Positions 35,101 to 46,432 of a DNA stretch of 64,000 nt are shown here, piece by piece; position 1 is the stretch's first letter; the number at the start of each line of letters is the position of its first letter. A model generated the notes under the pieces. The model saw nothing but the letters and a program-made list of their open reading frames with translations. It was not told the origin of the DNA and ran no database searches. This DNA comes from Chloranthus sessilifolius (lineage: Eukaryota; Streptophyta; Magnoliopsida; Chloranthales; Chloranthaceae). The stretch covers positions 146,238,060 through 146,302,059 of the forward strand of contig CM037586.1 in the NCBI GenBank assembly GCA_021018995.1, read 5' to 3'. The position numbers and the translations under genes were made by a program.

Positions 35101-35969
35101 AAGTCTGTCCTGTTTTTGGCATTTGAAAATTTTGTTGGATTTTTTTCAGCAAGCTTTTGGTTTGATTTTTGGTTAACACTGAGAGTGTTAATATATGTAG
35201 GTTTTGACTATTAGAAGTCCTTGGTGAGGACTACTTGTGCATGAATTAAATCTTCTTGTTGAGGTAGGGGAACCCTATGCTTAATTTGCATTGAATTATA
35301 AGTATACCTAATTTGACTGTTCATTTAAGAAGCATAAATTTTAGAAATTATGTTGCACACAACATAAATAAAACTCTGAATGTATGACACAAATCCGGAA
35401 AAATTGGAAACTTGGTTATGACTAAGAACTTCAAAATTTGAACCTCAGAACCTCAGTTAATCTTTGAATCAGAACTTCAAAAAATCAGTATTATGTTATG
35501 AATAATAAGCCTTGATATATGTTAGCATTTGCATTCGATTTGGGGTTCATACGGACGATGCCCTAGATTCTACCAACCGTGTTGACGGTATTACTTTGGG
35601 ACAAGTTTTCCTCATAACGTAGGGGCTTGTTGCATTTCAGAAAATGCGTTCATGAACGACGATGGTCAGTAGGGTTTTCCCATCGGTCACGTAGCCCGCT
35701 CTCATGCTATAGGAAATTTGAGAGATAAAATTAAGTTATAAATTTAAGACAAGAAGTATGCTAATTCAAAAGATTTTCGAACACATCAGATTTATGTTAT
35801 TAGTTTTGACTCAGGATTAGAACTGGAGATTTAGTTTGCAAAGCATCATTTGAAAACCATATTTGATCCGATTTCTGTCTTTTGAAAACCTTACTTATAA
35901 TGAAATGCAAATAGATTTGTTTCCTCTATTGGGCTTGGTTGTTAGCTCACCCTCGACTATACGTCACAG

Positions 35970-36064
35970 GTGCTGAGACTGACCTTGGATCAGAGGATCT
36001 GGAGGACTCCGATTACATTCCCGAGGAGGAATTGGACAAACCAGCTGAGGAGTTTTTCCTGTGA
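35970..36064 (+). other. Acidic short frame in the family B LTR
   Basis: After ACGTCACAG: SEDLEDSDYIPEEELDKPAE then EFFL and stop. Repeated in the 3' LTR (46010-46104) and the solo LTR (28564-28658). Confidence 0.6.
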
Positions 36065-36404
36065 TCTTAGATCCTTATTTTTGGTACTTTTATCAGAATA
36101 TTATTTGAATATTGGGCCCTAGGCCATTGTTTTGGTTATTTTGATATCACTCGAGGAACCATTATTGTGAACCACTATTTTAGGTGTTGGATTGGCCATC
36201 ACCGGTGGTTCTTCTTGGTTCCTCACAGTGATATATTTTTTGTTATAGAAAGCTTTTGTTTTATATTATTATATGCTTTGCCTCTGTCTTTAGATCTTTG
36301 TTATATGTTGTTGGCTTCTATTTGTTACGGCTTATTGAGAAATCAATAAGTTGATGAACCGGCATTTCCTATACCTTAGGGATTGGAAAAGTCGGGTTGT
36401 CACA

Positions 36405-36418
36405 GTTGGTATCAGAGC
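36405..36418 (+). other. Primer binding site, family B
   Basis: GTTGGTATCAGAGC directly after the 5' LTR; complementary to initiator methionine tRNA. Confidence 0.9.
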
Positions 36419-36515
36419 AAGACTCTAAGTTCAGAGTCTTAGGACTAAGGGATTGGATTGCTTTAACAATCAATATTGATCTATTGTTATTGTTTTTTAA
36501 CAATGACAGATCAGC

Positions 36516-37850
36516 ATGCCTCCACGGTTTAGAGGCAGAGGCTGAGGTATAGAGGGTCCTCGTACGGCTCGCATCGAAGAGATAGATGAGGGCATAGGCA
36601 CCTCATACGGCAGAGGACGAGCTGCATCTGGCCCTAATGCAGACCCTTTGGGAGCTACTAGACCTGAAGGGGGAAATGTTGATGAGGTGTTGGTAGCCTT
36701 GGCCAATAACATAGCTCAGCAGACTACAGCCATCGACCGACAGACAGAGATGCTGGCAACCAGACATCAGCCAGGAGGATTCGTAGAGTTTAGGAGGATG
36801 AGACCTCCTACATTCTCAGGGCAGACGGATCCTATGGAGGCCGAGGCATGGCTTGATGAGATTGAGAAGATATTTGAGGAGTTGCAGTGTACAGATGTTG
36901 AGAAAGTACGCTGGGCATCCTTCAAACTTTTGGGCGAGGCCAGCCCGTGGTGGAAATCTGTTTCTCGGATGAGAGAGCAGGACTACCCCAATACTCCATG
37001 GACTTGGGCAGAGTTCGTGGAAACATTCAATGATCAGTACTTTCCAAAGATCGTATGTAATCAGTGGGAAGTCTAATTTATTGAGTTGAAGCAGAATGAG
37101 ATGTCGGTGCGCAAGTAAGGCGCAGAGTTTGATAGACTTTCCTTATTTGCACCCCTACACGTGGCCACTGAGCTGATGAGGGCTCAGAAATTTCAGAGAG
37201 GTTTGAGGCCAAACATTCAGGAGAGGGTGTCGATGTGGGAAATGGAGACGTATGCGGGCGTCATGTCCAAGGCCCTCATTGCAGAGGAAGACATTCAAAA
37301 ACAATACTTGAAGCGAGAGCAGGGAAATAAAAATCGATTTGGCCAGGGACAGCAGAGTGCTTCAGAGCAGGTGAACAAAAAGCCGAGGTTCTCTAAACCT
37401 CCTCCCTACCCTAGTCAGCCATCATATTCTAGACCAGTTGTTGCTTCAGGACCAGTGTCGTCTTCCTATCAGAGACAGCAGAGTTCGTCGCCAGGGCGAC
37501 CTTTCAGAGCCGGGAGCACTACTGCGAGTGGAGCTTCTGTGGCTCAGGGTTCAATGCAGGGATCAACTGTTGCTCCTGTTTCTACCCCAGTGTGTGCAAG
37601 ATGTGGGAAACCACATAAGACAGAGGATTACCGACGGAACACTGGCGGATGCTTCAGGTGTGGACAAGTTGGTCACATGATCAAGGATTGTCCTGCTGTT
37701 GAAAAGGGATGGACTACGTCAGTCTCTACGCAGAAGTCGACGCGACCTACAGTTCAAGGTCGAGCTTATGCGGTGACTGCACAGGATGCCCAAATGTCGA
37801 ATGACGTAATCCAAGGTATCATTAAAGTTGAGATGTCATTTATGCATTGA
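36516..37850 (+). pseudogene. Family B gag (fossil)
   Basis: MPPRFRGRG start, FRRMRPPTFSGQTDPMEAEA, ASPWWKSVSRMREQ, FNDQYFPKIV, then a Ser/Gln/Pro-rich linker. Two Cys clusters follow, CARCGKPHKTEDY and the CCHC knuckle CFRCGQVGHMIKDC. Broken. Confidence 0.9.
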
Positions 37851-37949
37851 TTCTATTATTTAATGTTTAAAATCATTCAAGTCAATTATGTTAAACAACA
37901 TTGGAATCATTGCATATAATTAACAAACTTTTTAACTAAAGGTACCCTT

Positions 37950-38582
37950 ATGATGAGTCGTCGAGGCGACCTGAATAAAATTGAAGCACGAGTACTTATA
38001 GACCCTGGGTCTACACACTCATTTATTACTCCTCCCTTCTCAGAGAAGTTGGGTATCACTCCCGAACCCCTTGCTTTCATTCTGGATGTAAAGATTCCTA
38101 CGGGAACTTCGGTATGTACCGATACAACATGTCAGTCAGTCATCGTGATGATTGATGAGCACAAGACAGTGACCGACATGATTACATTGAGCATGTAAGG
38201 GTTCGACGTCATTCTCGGAATGGATTGGTTGGCAGCTTATCACGCGAGCGTGGACTGTCTACGAAAGATCACCTTCTGACCGCCAAAGCGAAAATTCTTT
38301 CAATTCTGTGGAGTCAAATCCAAGGTTGCGCCATTGGTTTCAACCATTAAGGCCGAGCGCATGATGAAGAATGGTTGCAGTGGGTATTTAGCCTATTTGC
38401 AAGATTCTACAAAAAAGAAGAATGACTTGACTCTTATCAAGGTGGTCTGCGAGTATCCTGATGTCTTTCCAGAGGACTTACCTGGATTACCACTTGATCG
38501 AGAGATTGAGTTCGCGATTGAGCTAGCGCCGGGTATAGAACCGTTATCCAAAGCTCCATATCGGATGGCGCCTTCTGAGTAG
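37950..38582 (+). pseudogene. Family B protease and linker (fossil)
   Basis: RVLIDPGSTHSFITPPFSEK holds the active-site Asp, then DVILGMDWLAAYHASVDC and the linker EYPDVFPEDLPGLPLDREIE before RT. The AT-rich spacer 37817-37940 lies between gag and protease. Confidence 0.88.
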
Positions 38583-39780
38583 AAAGAACTCAAGGAACAG
38601 CTTTAGGAGCTGTTAGACAAAGGCTTTATTAGACCGAGTGTTTCTCCTTGGGGTGCACTGGTTCTTTTTATGAAAAAGAAGGATGGATCGATGCGTCTGT
38701 GTATCGATTATAGGCAGCTCAACAAGATGACGATTAAGAATCGTTATCCTCTTCCACGGATAGATGACTTGTTTGATCAATTGCAAGGTGCAAAGTTCTT
38801 TTTGAAGATTGATCTGAGGTCAGGCTATCACCAGCTCAATATTAAGGTGGAAGATATATCCATGACTGCGTTTCGAATGCGTTATGGCCACTATGAGTTT
38901 TTAGTGATGCCGTTTGGATTGACGAATGTGCCTGCATCTTTCATGGATCTGATGAACAGAGTGTTCAAACCGCATCTTGATAAATCTATGGTAGTATTCG
39001 TAGATGACATCCTCATCTATTCAAAAACCCGAGAGGAGCATGTGCAGCATCTGAAGATGGCTCTTCAAACATTCAGGGACCATCAGTTGTATGCCAAACT
39101 CAGTAAGTGTGAGTTTAGGCTTGAGCAGGTCAGTTTCTTGGGCCATGTAGTCTCTGAAGCGGGTATCTCAGTGGATCCTACAAAGATAGATTTTGTGGTG
39201 ACATGGGAACAGCCTATGACAGTTACAGAGGTTTGAAGTTTCCTTGGTTTGGCAGGGTACTATCGGAGATTTGTCGAGGGTTTCTCGAAGATATCGGGTC
39301 CACTTACGCAGCTCACGAGAAAGAATACTAAGTTTGATTGGATAGAGCAGTGCGAGCAGAGCTTTCAGGAGCTGAAGCGTCGCTTAACTACGGCACCAGT
39401 ACTTGCTATACCTTCCGACAGTGGAGGTTTCGCAGTATATAGTGATGTTTCTTATGGCGGATTAGGCTATGTGCTTAATCAACACGAGCGGGTCATTGCG
39501 TATGGTTCTAGGCAGTTGAAGGACCATGAAAGAAACTATCTGACGCATGACTTAGAGTTAGCGGTAGTTATATTCGCCTTGAAGATCTGGAGACATTACC
39601 TCTACGGTGAGATCTTCGATATATTCACCGATCACAAGAGTCTCAAGTACCTATTCACTCAAAAGGACTTGAATATGAGGCAGCGACGATGGATGGAGTT
39701 CTTGAAGGACTATGATTGCTCGATTCAGTACCATCCGGGAAAGGCGAATGTCGTTGCTGATGCTCTTAGTAGGAGGTCTT
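38583..39780 (+). pseudogene. Family B reverse transcriptase and RNase H (fossil)
   Basis: [35 protein letters not shown], catalytic FVDDILIYS (near 39000), [11 protein letters not shown]. RNase H has [29 protein letters not shown] and [12 protein letters not shown]. Broken. Confidence 0.93.
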
Positions 39781-41347
39781 CAGCACCGTTGTCACATCTT
39801 GTTAGCCGGATTCAGAGATGGGAGCTTTTGGAGGATATGGCTTTGAGCAGCTCACGGTTCGATGTCAAAGGCTCGGGAGGATTGATGGCTACACTTGTAC
39901 TACGCCCTACGCTCTTCGAGAATATCAGAAAGCTTCAGATGATCGATGATGAGCTGATGGCAATCAGACGAGATGTCAAGAATTGCAGCAAAAAGGATTT
40001 CTCCATACGAGCAGATGGGACCTTGTTGTTTCACGACCGAGTATGCATATTGTTGAGTACCGAGCTTCGGGACACTATTTTGGAGGAGGCTCACAAATCC
40101 ATGTATGCCATACATCTTGGTAGCACCAAGATGTATCAGGACTTGATGAAGAGTTTCTGGTGGCGAGGTTTGAAATGCGACATTGCTGAGTACGTATCGC
40201 GGTGCATGGTTCGTCAATAGGTTAAGGTTAATCATCAGAATCCTGCAGGCCTATTGCAGCCTTTACCTGTGCCTGAGTGGAAATGGAAAGCCATTTCGAT
40301 GGATTTCATACTCGGGTTACCGAAAACACTGAGGAAGAACAATGCCATTTGGGTCATTGTAGATCGGCTAACCAAGTCTGCTCATTTTCTGCCATACAAT
40401 ACCACGTATACGGCTAGTAGACTTGCAGAGTTATACTTGAAGGAGATTGTTAGACTGCATGGGATACCGGCTAGTATTGTGTCAGACGGAGACCCATTGT
40501 TTACTTCACACTTTTGGCAGAGATTTCAGGAAGGGATGGGTTCTCGTCTTGACTTTAGTTCGGCGTTTCACCCACAGACGGATGGCCAGACTAAGCAAGT
40601 GAACCAGATCATTGAGGACATGCTGAGAGCTTGCATGTTGGATTTTCATGGGTCATGGGACCAACACTTGCCTCTGATCGAGTTCGCCTATAACAATAGC
40701 TTTCAGGCTAGCATTGTATGGCTCCGTTCGAGGCTCTGTATGGACGATGGTGCCGATCGCCGTTGAACTGGGAAGAAGTGGGTGAGAAGCTCATTATTGG
40801 ACCTGAGATAGTCGAGCGCACGACCGAGACGGTTCGGTTGATTCGCGAGCGACTACAAGTAGCTCAGAGTCGTTAGAAGAGCTACGCCAATCTCAAACGG
40901 AGACACGTGGATTTTAAGGTTGGCGAGAATGTCTTTGTTCGGGTTTTTCCCACGAAGGGCGTTATGCGATTAGGGAAACGAGGGAAACTGAGTCCTCGGT
41001 ACGTTGGGCCTTTTGAGATATTAGGCCGAGTCAGAGAGGTTGCATACCGCTTGGCGCTACCGCCACAATTGTCAGGCATGCACAACGTTTTCCATGTATC
41101 GATGTTGCGTCGATACATCCGTGACCCGACTCACGTACTTGATTACCAGCCCATCGAGCTTCAGGATGGTTTGAAGGTGATCGAGAACCCGGTTCAGATT
41201 TTGGATCGCAAGGAGCAGATCCTACGACTAAGAGGATTCCTTTGGTTCTCATACAATGGCGGAATCACACACCGGAGGAAGCCACTTGGGAGCGTGAAGC
41301 TGAGCTCCGAGAACAATTTCCCCGCCTTTTTGATTGATTTTTGTTAA
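39781..41347 (+). pseudogene. Family B integrase and C-terminal domain (fossil)
   Basis: Zinc-binding region around [11 protein letters not shown], core MDFILGLPKTL, VDRLTKSAHFLPYNTTY, IPASIVSDGDPLFTSHFWQ, FHPQTDGQTKQVNQIIEDM, IEFAYNNSFQAS. The tail has LSPRYVGPFEILGRVREV and MHNVFHVSMLRRYIRDP. Broken. Confidence 0.93.
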
Positions 41348-41721
41348 GAACCTGTATATGCGCTATCTTGTATTTGAGCTTTGTGTGATGTACTTCTTAT
41401 TATAGGAATTTATAAAAATTTTGGCGGATCAATGTCTCTTCATAATTGTGCCTGTCTAAAAGTCCCTACATTATGGAAATTGGATACTTTTGGGCCTTAG
41501 ACCAAACTCTGGTATGTTACTCACTAATGGTCATGTGCAATAAATTTGGGCATATAGTAAGCTACTTCCTTCAATTTCAATGCGAAATTTGGCCTTGATA
41601 CTGATGTCATGGTCCGAGTTCATGGTAGGAATGAAATGGGCTCAAAGATGGTCCATTTGGACCCAAAGGAATGGTCATATTTCAAAATTTTTGAAAATTT
41701 TTGAAGGCCACAGATGTTTCA

Positions 41722-41940
41722 AAATTCGAGTGTCGAAAATGCAATTCGAGGGTCGAATTTGCATAAGTAGTAACCAGGCAATTTTAAGCCAAAAATAGGC
41801 CTGAGAATTTTCTGAAGAAATCGAGGATCGATTTGAAAATCGAGGGTCAATTTGAAATTCGACCCATGAATTTGAAATCGAGGGTCGATTTGAAATTCGA
41901 CCCATGAATTTGAAATCGAGGGTCGAATTTATCGATTAAG
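41722..41940. repeat. TTCGAGGGTCGAA dyad array, family B internal
   Basis: Same words as in the B LTRs (AATTCGAGGGTCGAATTT, AAATCGAGGGTCGATTTG). Situated between the integrase end and the accessory frame. The lead-in TTTTTGAAGGCCACAGA is alignable with the lead-in of the LTR array. Confidence 0.9.
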
Positions 41941-42205
41941 TGTGGTGTTCTGTTTTATTTGGCATTTTCGTGTTTACTTATCAGTGGGTTTGAGCTTAGG
42001 GTTTTTGAGGTTTTTGGCGATTTTGGAGTTTCTTGTCCCAATTTTTGGCCGAAATCGAAGAGGGATCAACTCCAAAGTACAAGGGCCTTGGATTTCAACA
42101 CTTGGAAACTGGATTTGGGGCTCTTCTCAAGGTAAACCCTCACAACAATAGCTCATTTTGGGGTTTTTTCTTCCTATTTTCTGTTAGCTGTTTATTATTG
42201 TTTCA

Positions 42206-43594
42206 ATGGGGCCTAAGAAACAAATTCCAGTCTGAAACCCTACTTCCAAGAGGCCGGCTTCGAAAGTGGGTTCCTCTAGCCGAGCTCAACAATCAGCCCC
42301 ACAGGCCGAACAGCCAACACAGTCGGCTCCACCACCCACAAAGCCCATATCACCATCTGTGTCCCCTCCAATTATAGAGTAGCCCAATGAATTTTGGAGC
42401 ATCAAGGGCTTCACCTCTGAGTATGTGTTTCACCCGGAGTTTTTTGACCAACAAACAACCACTCAGTGGGCGGGAGAATACCTCGAAAAAGCCCAGATGA
42501 CCTCACTTTGCACGGCATTTAGTGACCACTTTTATCCCCGTCTCGTGCGCCTGTTTTACTAGCATATGCGCCGCGAAGATGGGAAGAAAATTTACACAAA
42601 AATTGATGGGTGAGATTACACATTTGATCTCGATGACATGGCTGTGGCACTATGTTGTCCTTTGAAATATTCAAAAACCATGGGATTGGGTCCTCCTTTC
42701 CCCAAACCAGTCCCATTCCATGATGTGATTACCCAAATGACGCAGGGACATCAGGGGTTTGGTAAATCCATTGTCCGCACACATATGCCTGATTCTATGT
42801 GGATATTGGATAAAAATTTTAAGACCACCCTTTATCCCTTTGGTCATAAATTGGAGCGTACCGGCCCCCTACAACAGATTTTATTTGCCGCTTACAAGGA
42901 GCGATGGTTTAGTGCTCCTGAGGTCCTTTTAAAGGGAATTATAAAAGCGCGTGAGAAAATGGGTAAATAAGTGAAGAAGCCGAAAAAGGGCATTCCCTAT
43001 GCCCGTTTGATTTCTGTAATGATTGAGAACTACCAAGCGGGCCCCGCATATGAGATCCCCCCTACCGAACCAAAATCTACTGCCGGTAGAAAAATGTATA
43101 AACTCGTCAATTGGGGTCAGACCTACGGTCGCCTTGTGAAGACTCCTAAGGATGCAATAGTTCCTGATGCGGACGTCGGCGATGACGATGAGAACCCTAC
43201 ACGTGTTGCCCCTGACACAGCTGCCCTTACTCAGCCCCCACAGAGCGACATCCTTACGCTCACAGAGTTTACAGGCCAGATGATTGCGATGAGCCACCAG
43301 ATTCAGGAGCTCACACAGCATTCCAGCTCTATGCGTCAGGAGTTGGACGTGCATGGCGGGGCTCTTTCTTACCTGATGCGGCATGCGTTCCCCGATGATT
43401 ATACTGCATATCTGGCCGACATCCGTGCCTCCGTGTATCGCCCTTCCACGTCCGGCGCCAGTACCAGTATGCCTACTACGGCCGGCGAGGGTGCGGGTGA
43501 TGATGCTGATGAGGGAGCTGATGATCCGGATCGGGCTGGTCCAGATGCTGCGGGGGGGTTTAGAGCTGCTTTGGGGGGTTATGCTCTATTTTAG
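42206..43594 (+). pseudogene. Family B accessory frame downstream of integrase (fossil)
   Basis: Starts MGPKKQIPV, then a Pro/Gln-rich stretch. It has PNEFWSIKGFTSEYVFHPEF, HFYPRLVRLFY, YTFDLDDMAVAL, MPDSMWILDKN and LYPFGHKLERTGPLQQILFA. Further on are IPYARLISVMIENYQAG and VNWGQTYGRLVK, also present in family C, then an acidic Gly/Asp-rich tail. No known fold recognised. A T/G-rich region (43600-44130) follows, with no supported gene. Confidence 0.75.
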
Positions 43595-44127
43595 ATTTTT
43601 GGGGCATGTATTTATTTTTACTACATGGATTATTTAGGACCTGGTGGTCCTCCTTTTTTGATATCTTTTCTAATTCTGTTTTCGGATTTGGTTTGGATAC
43701 TATGTTTATTTAGTCTTGTATATATTTGCTCTATGGGTTTGCCATGCTATGTGGGTTTTACTTTCGTTACACATGCCCTATTGGGATGTCTACGTATGTG
43801 GCTTTTGTTTGCTCTATGGGTTTTACTATCGGTGTGGGGTTGCTATCTCTGTGGTTTGGTATTTCTTCTTCTGTTGCTTTGGTGGGTTTTTGTTATCATT
43901 GCTGCTTTCATGAGTCACTGTGCATCGGTCACCCGACACGTGACACCTGGGATTTAGGCATCCATGTACGGATGTAATCCATTATGGCCCTTCTGGTGCT
44001 ACATGCAGTACATCCACGTTCCTACGGATCCCATCCCTTGCCTTGCGTGCCCTGCGAGATCAGATCACGGTGGCCCATGCTTTCATTCTCTTTCTTGTGT
44101 GGTGTGTGATGCATTCAATTTTCGAGG

Positions 44128-44152
44128 ACGAAAATTTCTAAGGAGGGGTGAA
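44128..44152 (+). other. Polypurine tract, family B
   Basis: GAGGACGAAAATTT then AAGGAGGGGTGAA directly before the 3' LTR; this form is typical of Tekay/Del elements. Confidence 0.8.
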
Positions 44153-46432
44153 TGTAATATCCCGGATATTTTGGCTTATTTTCGTTTACCTCGGTAAGCG
44201 TGTCTGGAAATTGTTGAGGGACATTTTTGAATTTTTGGTAAGCTAAGTCTATGATAAGACTTGTGGCAAAAGGATTTCGTCTTGAGAGGTGTGTAAGTCA
44301 TGTAATCGATGACTCACACAATAAGGTTGGTGTTTGTGTTTAGCACCGAATAATTTTTCAACTTAAGTGGATAAGTTGTAAAATTATAAAATCTAGATAT
44401 TATATTTGCTTGGCTTTTGGTTATAAGAGAGATTGAAAGAGAAGTTAGCTTCTCTCTCTCGTTGGAAATTAAACCTTTAAGCCTTGCCTCATTGTTGATC
44501 CTAGATCTAGAGAGTTTGAGAATTCTTCTTCCCATCTCAACCATTAATTAGCCTTGTGCTTAAAATCTGATCGGTTTGAGCTAGTGGAAGAGAAGGATAA
44601 GGGAGAGAGTGTCACTGTGGTGATAAGGATCTGTGCAGTGGAGGAAGGTTTATGATGGGTTGATTTGAAGTTTTTAAACCATTGAGCTTGGAGATTTGTT
44701 CCGGTGCGTGTATTGGTGCCACGGGATCAATGGATTAAGCGACGAGAGGTAGGTCTTTGAAACCTCCTTGTGTCAATTTAATTATGCTTTGTTTAGATTT
44801 GAATGAGGTGTGTTCATTATAAAATCGGATGGCTGTGGTTGAAAATGAAGAAAAGGTCCGGACATGAAAATTTTGACAGCCACAGACCTGAGGAAATTCG
44901 AGGGTCGAATTTGGAATTCGACCATCGATTTGAAAATCGAGTGTCGATTTTCCAATTTTTATGCCTGATGCAAATTTTTGGAAATCGAGGGTCGAATTTG
45001 AAAATCGACCATCGAATTGAAAATCGAGGGTCGATTTTTAGGTTTTTATGACTGATGAGATTTTTTTGAAATTCGAGGGTCGTAATTGAATTCGACCATC
45101 GAATTTCAAATTCGACCCACGAATTTGAATTCGAGGGTCGAAGTCTATCCTATTTTTGGCATTTGAAAATTTTGTTGGATTTTTCTCAGCAAGCTTTTGG
45201 TTTGATTTTTGGTTAACACTGAGAGTGTTAATATATGTAGGTTTTGACTATTAGAAGTCCTTGGTGAGGACTGCTTGTGCATGAATTAAATCTTCTTGTT
45301 GAGGTAGGGGAACCCTATGTTTAATTTGCATTGAATTATAAGTATACCTGATTTGACTGTTCATTTAAGAAGCATAAATTTTGGAAATTATGTTGCACAC
45401 AGCATGAATAAAACTCTAAATGTATAACACAAATCCGAAAAAATTGGAAACTTGGTTATGACTAAGAACTTCGAAATTTGAACCTCAGAACCTCAGTTAA
45501 TCTTTGAATCAGAACTTCGAAAAATCAGTATTATGTTATGAATAATAAGCCTTGATATATGTTAGCATTTGCATTCGATTTGGGGTTCATACGGACGATG
45601 CCCTAGATTCTACCAACCGTGTTGACGGTATTACTTTGGCGCAAGTTTCCCTCATAACGTAGGGGCTTGTTGCATTTCAGAAAATGGGTTCATGAACGAC
45701 GATGGTCAGTAGGGTTTTTCCATCGGTCACGTAGTCCGCTCTCATGCTATAGGAAATTTGGAAGATAAAATTAAGTTATAAATTTAAGATAAGAAGCATG
45801 CTAATTCAAAAGATTTTCGAACACATCAGATTTATGTTATTAGTTTTGACTCAGGATTAGAACTGGAGATTTAGTTTGCAAAGCATCATTTGAAAACCAT
45901 ATTTGATCTGATTTCTGTCTTTTGAAAACTTTATTTATAATGAAATGCAAATAGATCTGTTTCCTCTATTGGGCTTGGTTGTTAGCTCACCCTTGACTAT
46001 ACATCACAGGTGCTGAGACTGACCTTGGGTCAGAGGATCTTGAGGACTCCGATTACATTCCCGAGGAGGAATTGGACATACCAGCTGAGGAGTTTTTCCC
46101 GTGATCTTAGATCCTTATTTTTGGTACTTTTGTCAGAATATTATTTGAATATTGGGCCCTAGGCCATGGTTTTGGTTCTTTTGATATCACTCGAGGAACC
46201 ATTATTGTGAGGTGTTGGATTGGCCATCACCGGTGGTTCTTCTTGGTTCCTCACAGTGATATATATTTTGTTATAGAAAGCTTTTGTTTTGGATTATTAT
46301 ATGCTTTGCGTCTTTCTTTAGATCTTTGTTATATGTTGTCAGCTTCTGTTTGTTACGGCTTATTGAGAAATCAATAAGTTGATGAACCGGCATTTCCTAT
46401 ACCTTAGGGATTGGAAAAGTCGGGTCGTCACA
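44153..46432 (+). repeat. Family B 3' LTR
   Basis: 2280 bp, colinear with the 5' LTR. Dyad array at 44894-45142 and acidic frame at 46010-46104. It carries small length differences from the 5' copy, including within the array. Confidence 0.93.

Larger units (their letters stand above)
34094..36404 (+). repeat. Family B 5' LTR
   Basis: 2311 bp from TGTAATATCCCG to TTGTCACA. The dyad array starts about 740 bases in. A block near 35570-35720 (GACGATGG...CCCATCGGTCACG...CTATAGG) and GTTAGCTCACCCTCGACTAT near 35940 are shared with the other families. Acidic frame at 35970-36064 and hairpin at 36169-36211. Confidence 0.93.
34094..46432 (+). mobile_element. Family B Ty3/gypsy LTR element (Tekay/Del-like), full length, nested
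   Basis: 12,339 bp with target duplication AATGT (34089-34093 and 46433-46437). LTRs are 34094-36404 and 44153-46432. By eye they differ at scattered positions, mostly transitions, so this is a younger insertion than family A, though not a fresh one. It has all parts in order: primer site, gag, protease, RT, RNase H, integrase, dyad array, accessory frame, polypurine tract. The coding region has several breaks. It gives the clearest view of the family plan. Confidence 0.95.

Noticed and set aside
43625-43977. Strongly hydrophobic open frame after the family B accessory frame, with a similar one at 59180-59395 in family C, looking like membrane proteins
   Set aside because: Two or three overlapping frames are equally hydrophobic because the DNA is T/G-rich with internal repeats. 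No conserved blocks are shared between families B and C, so I do not call a gene.
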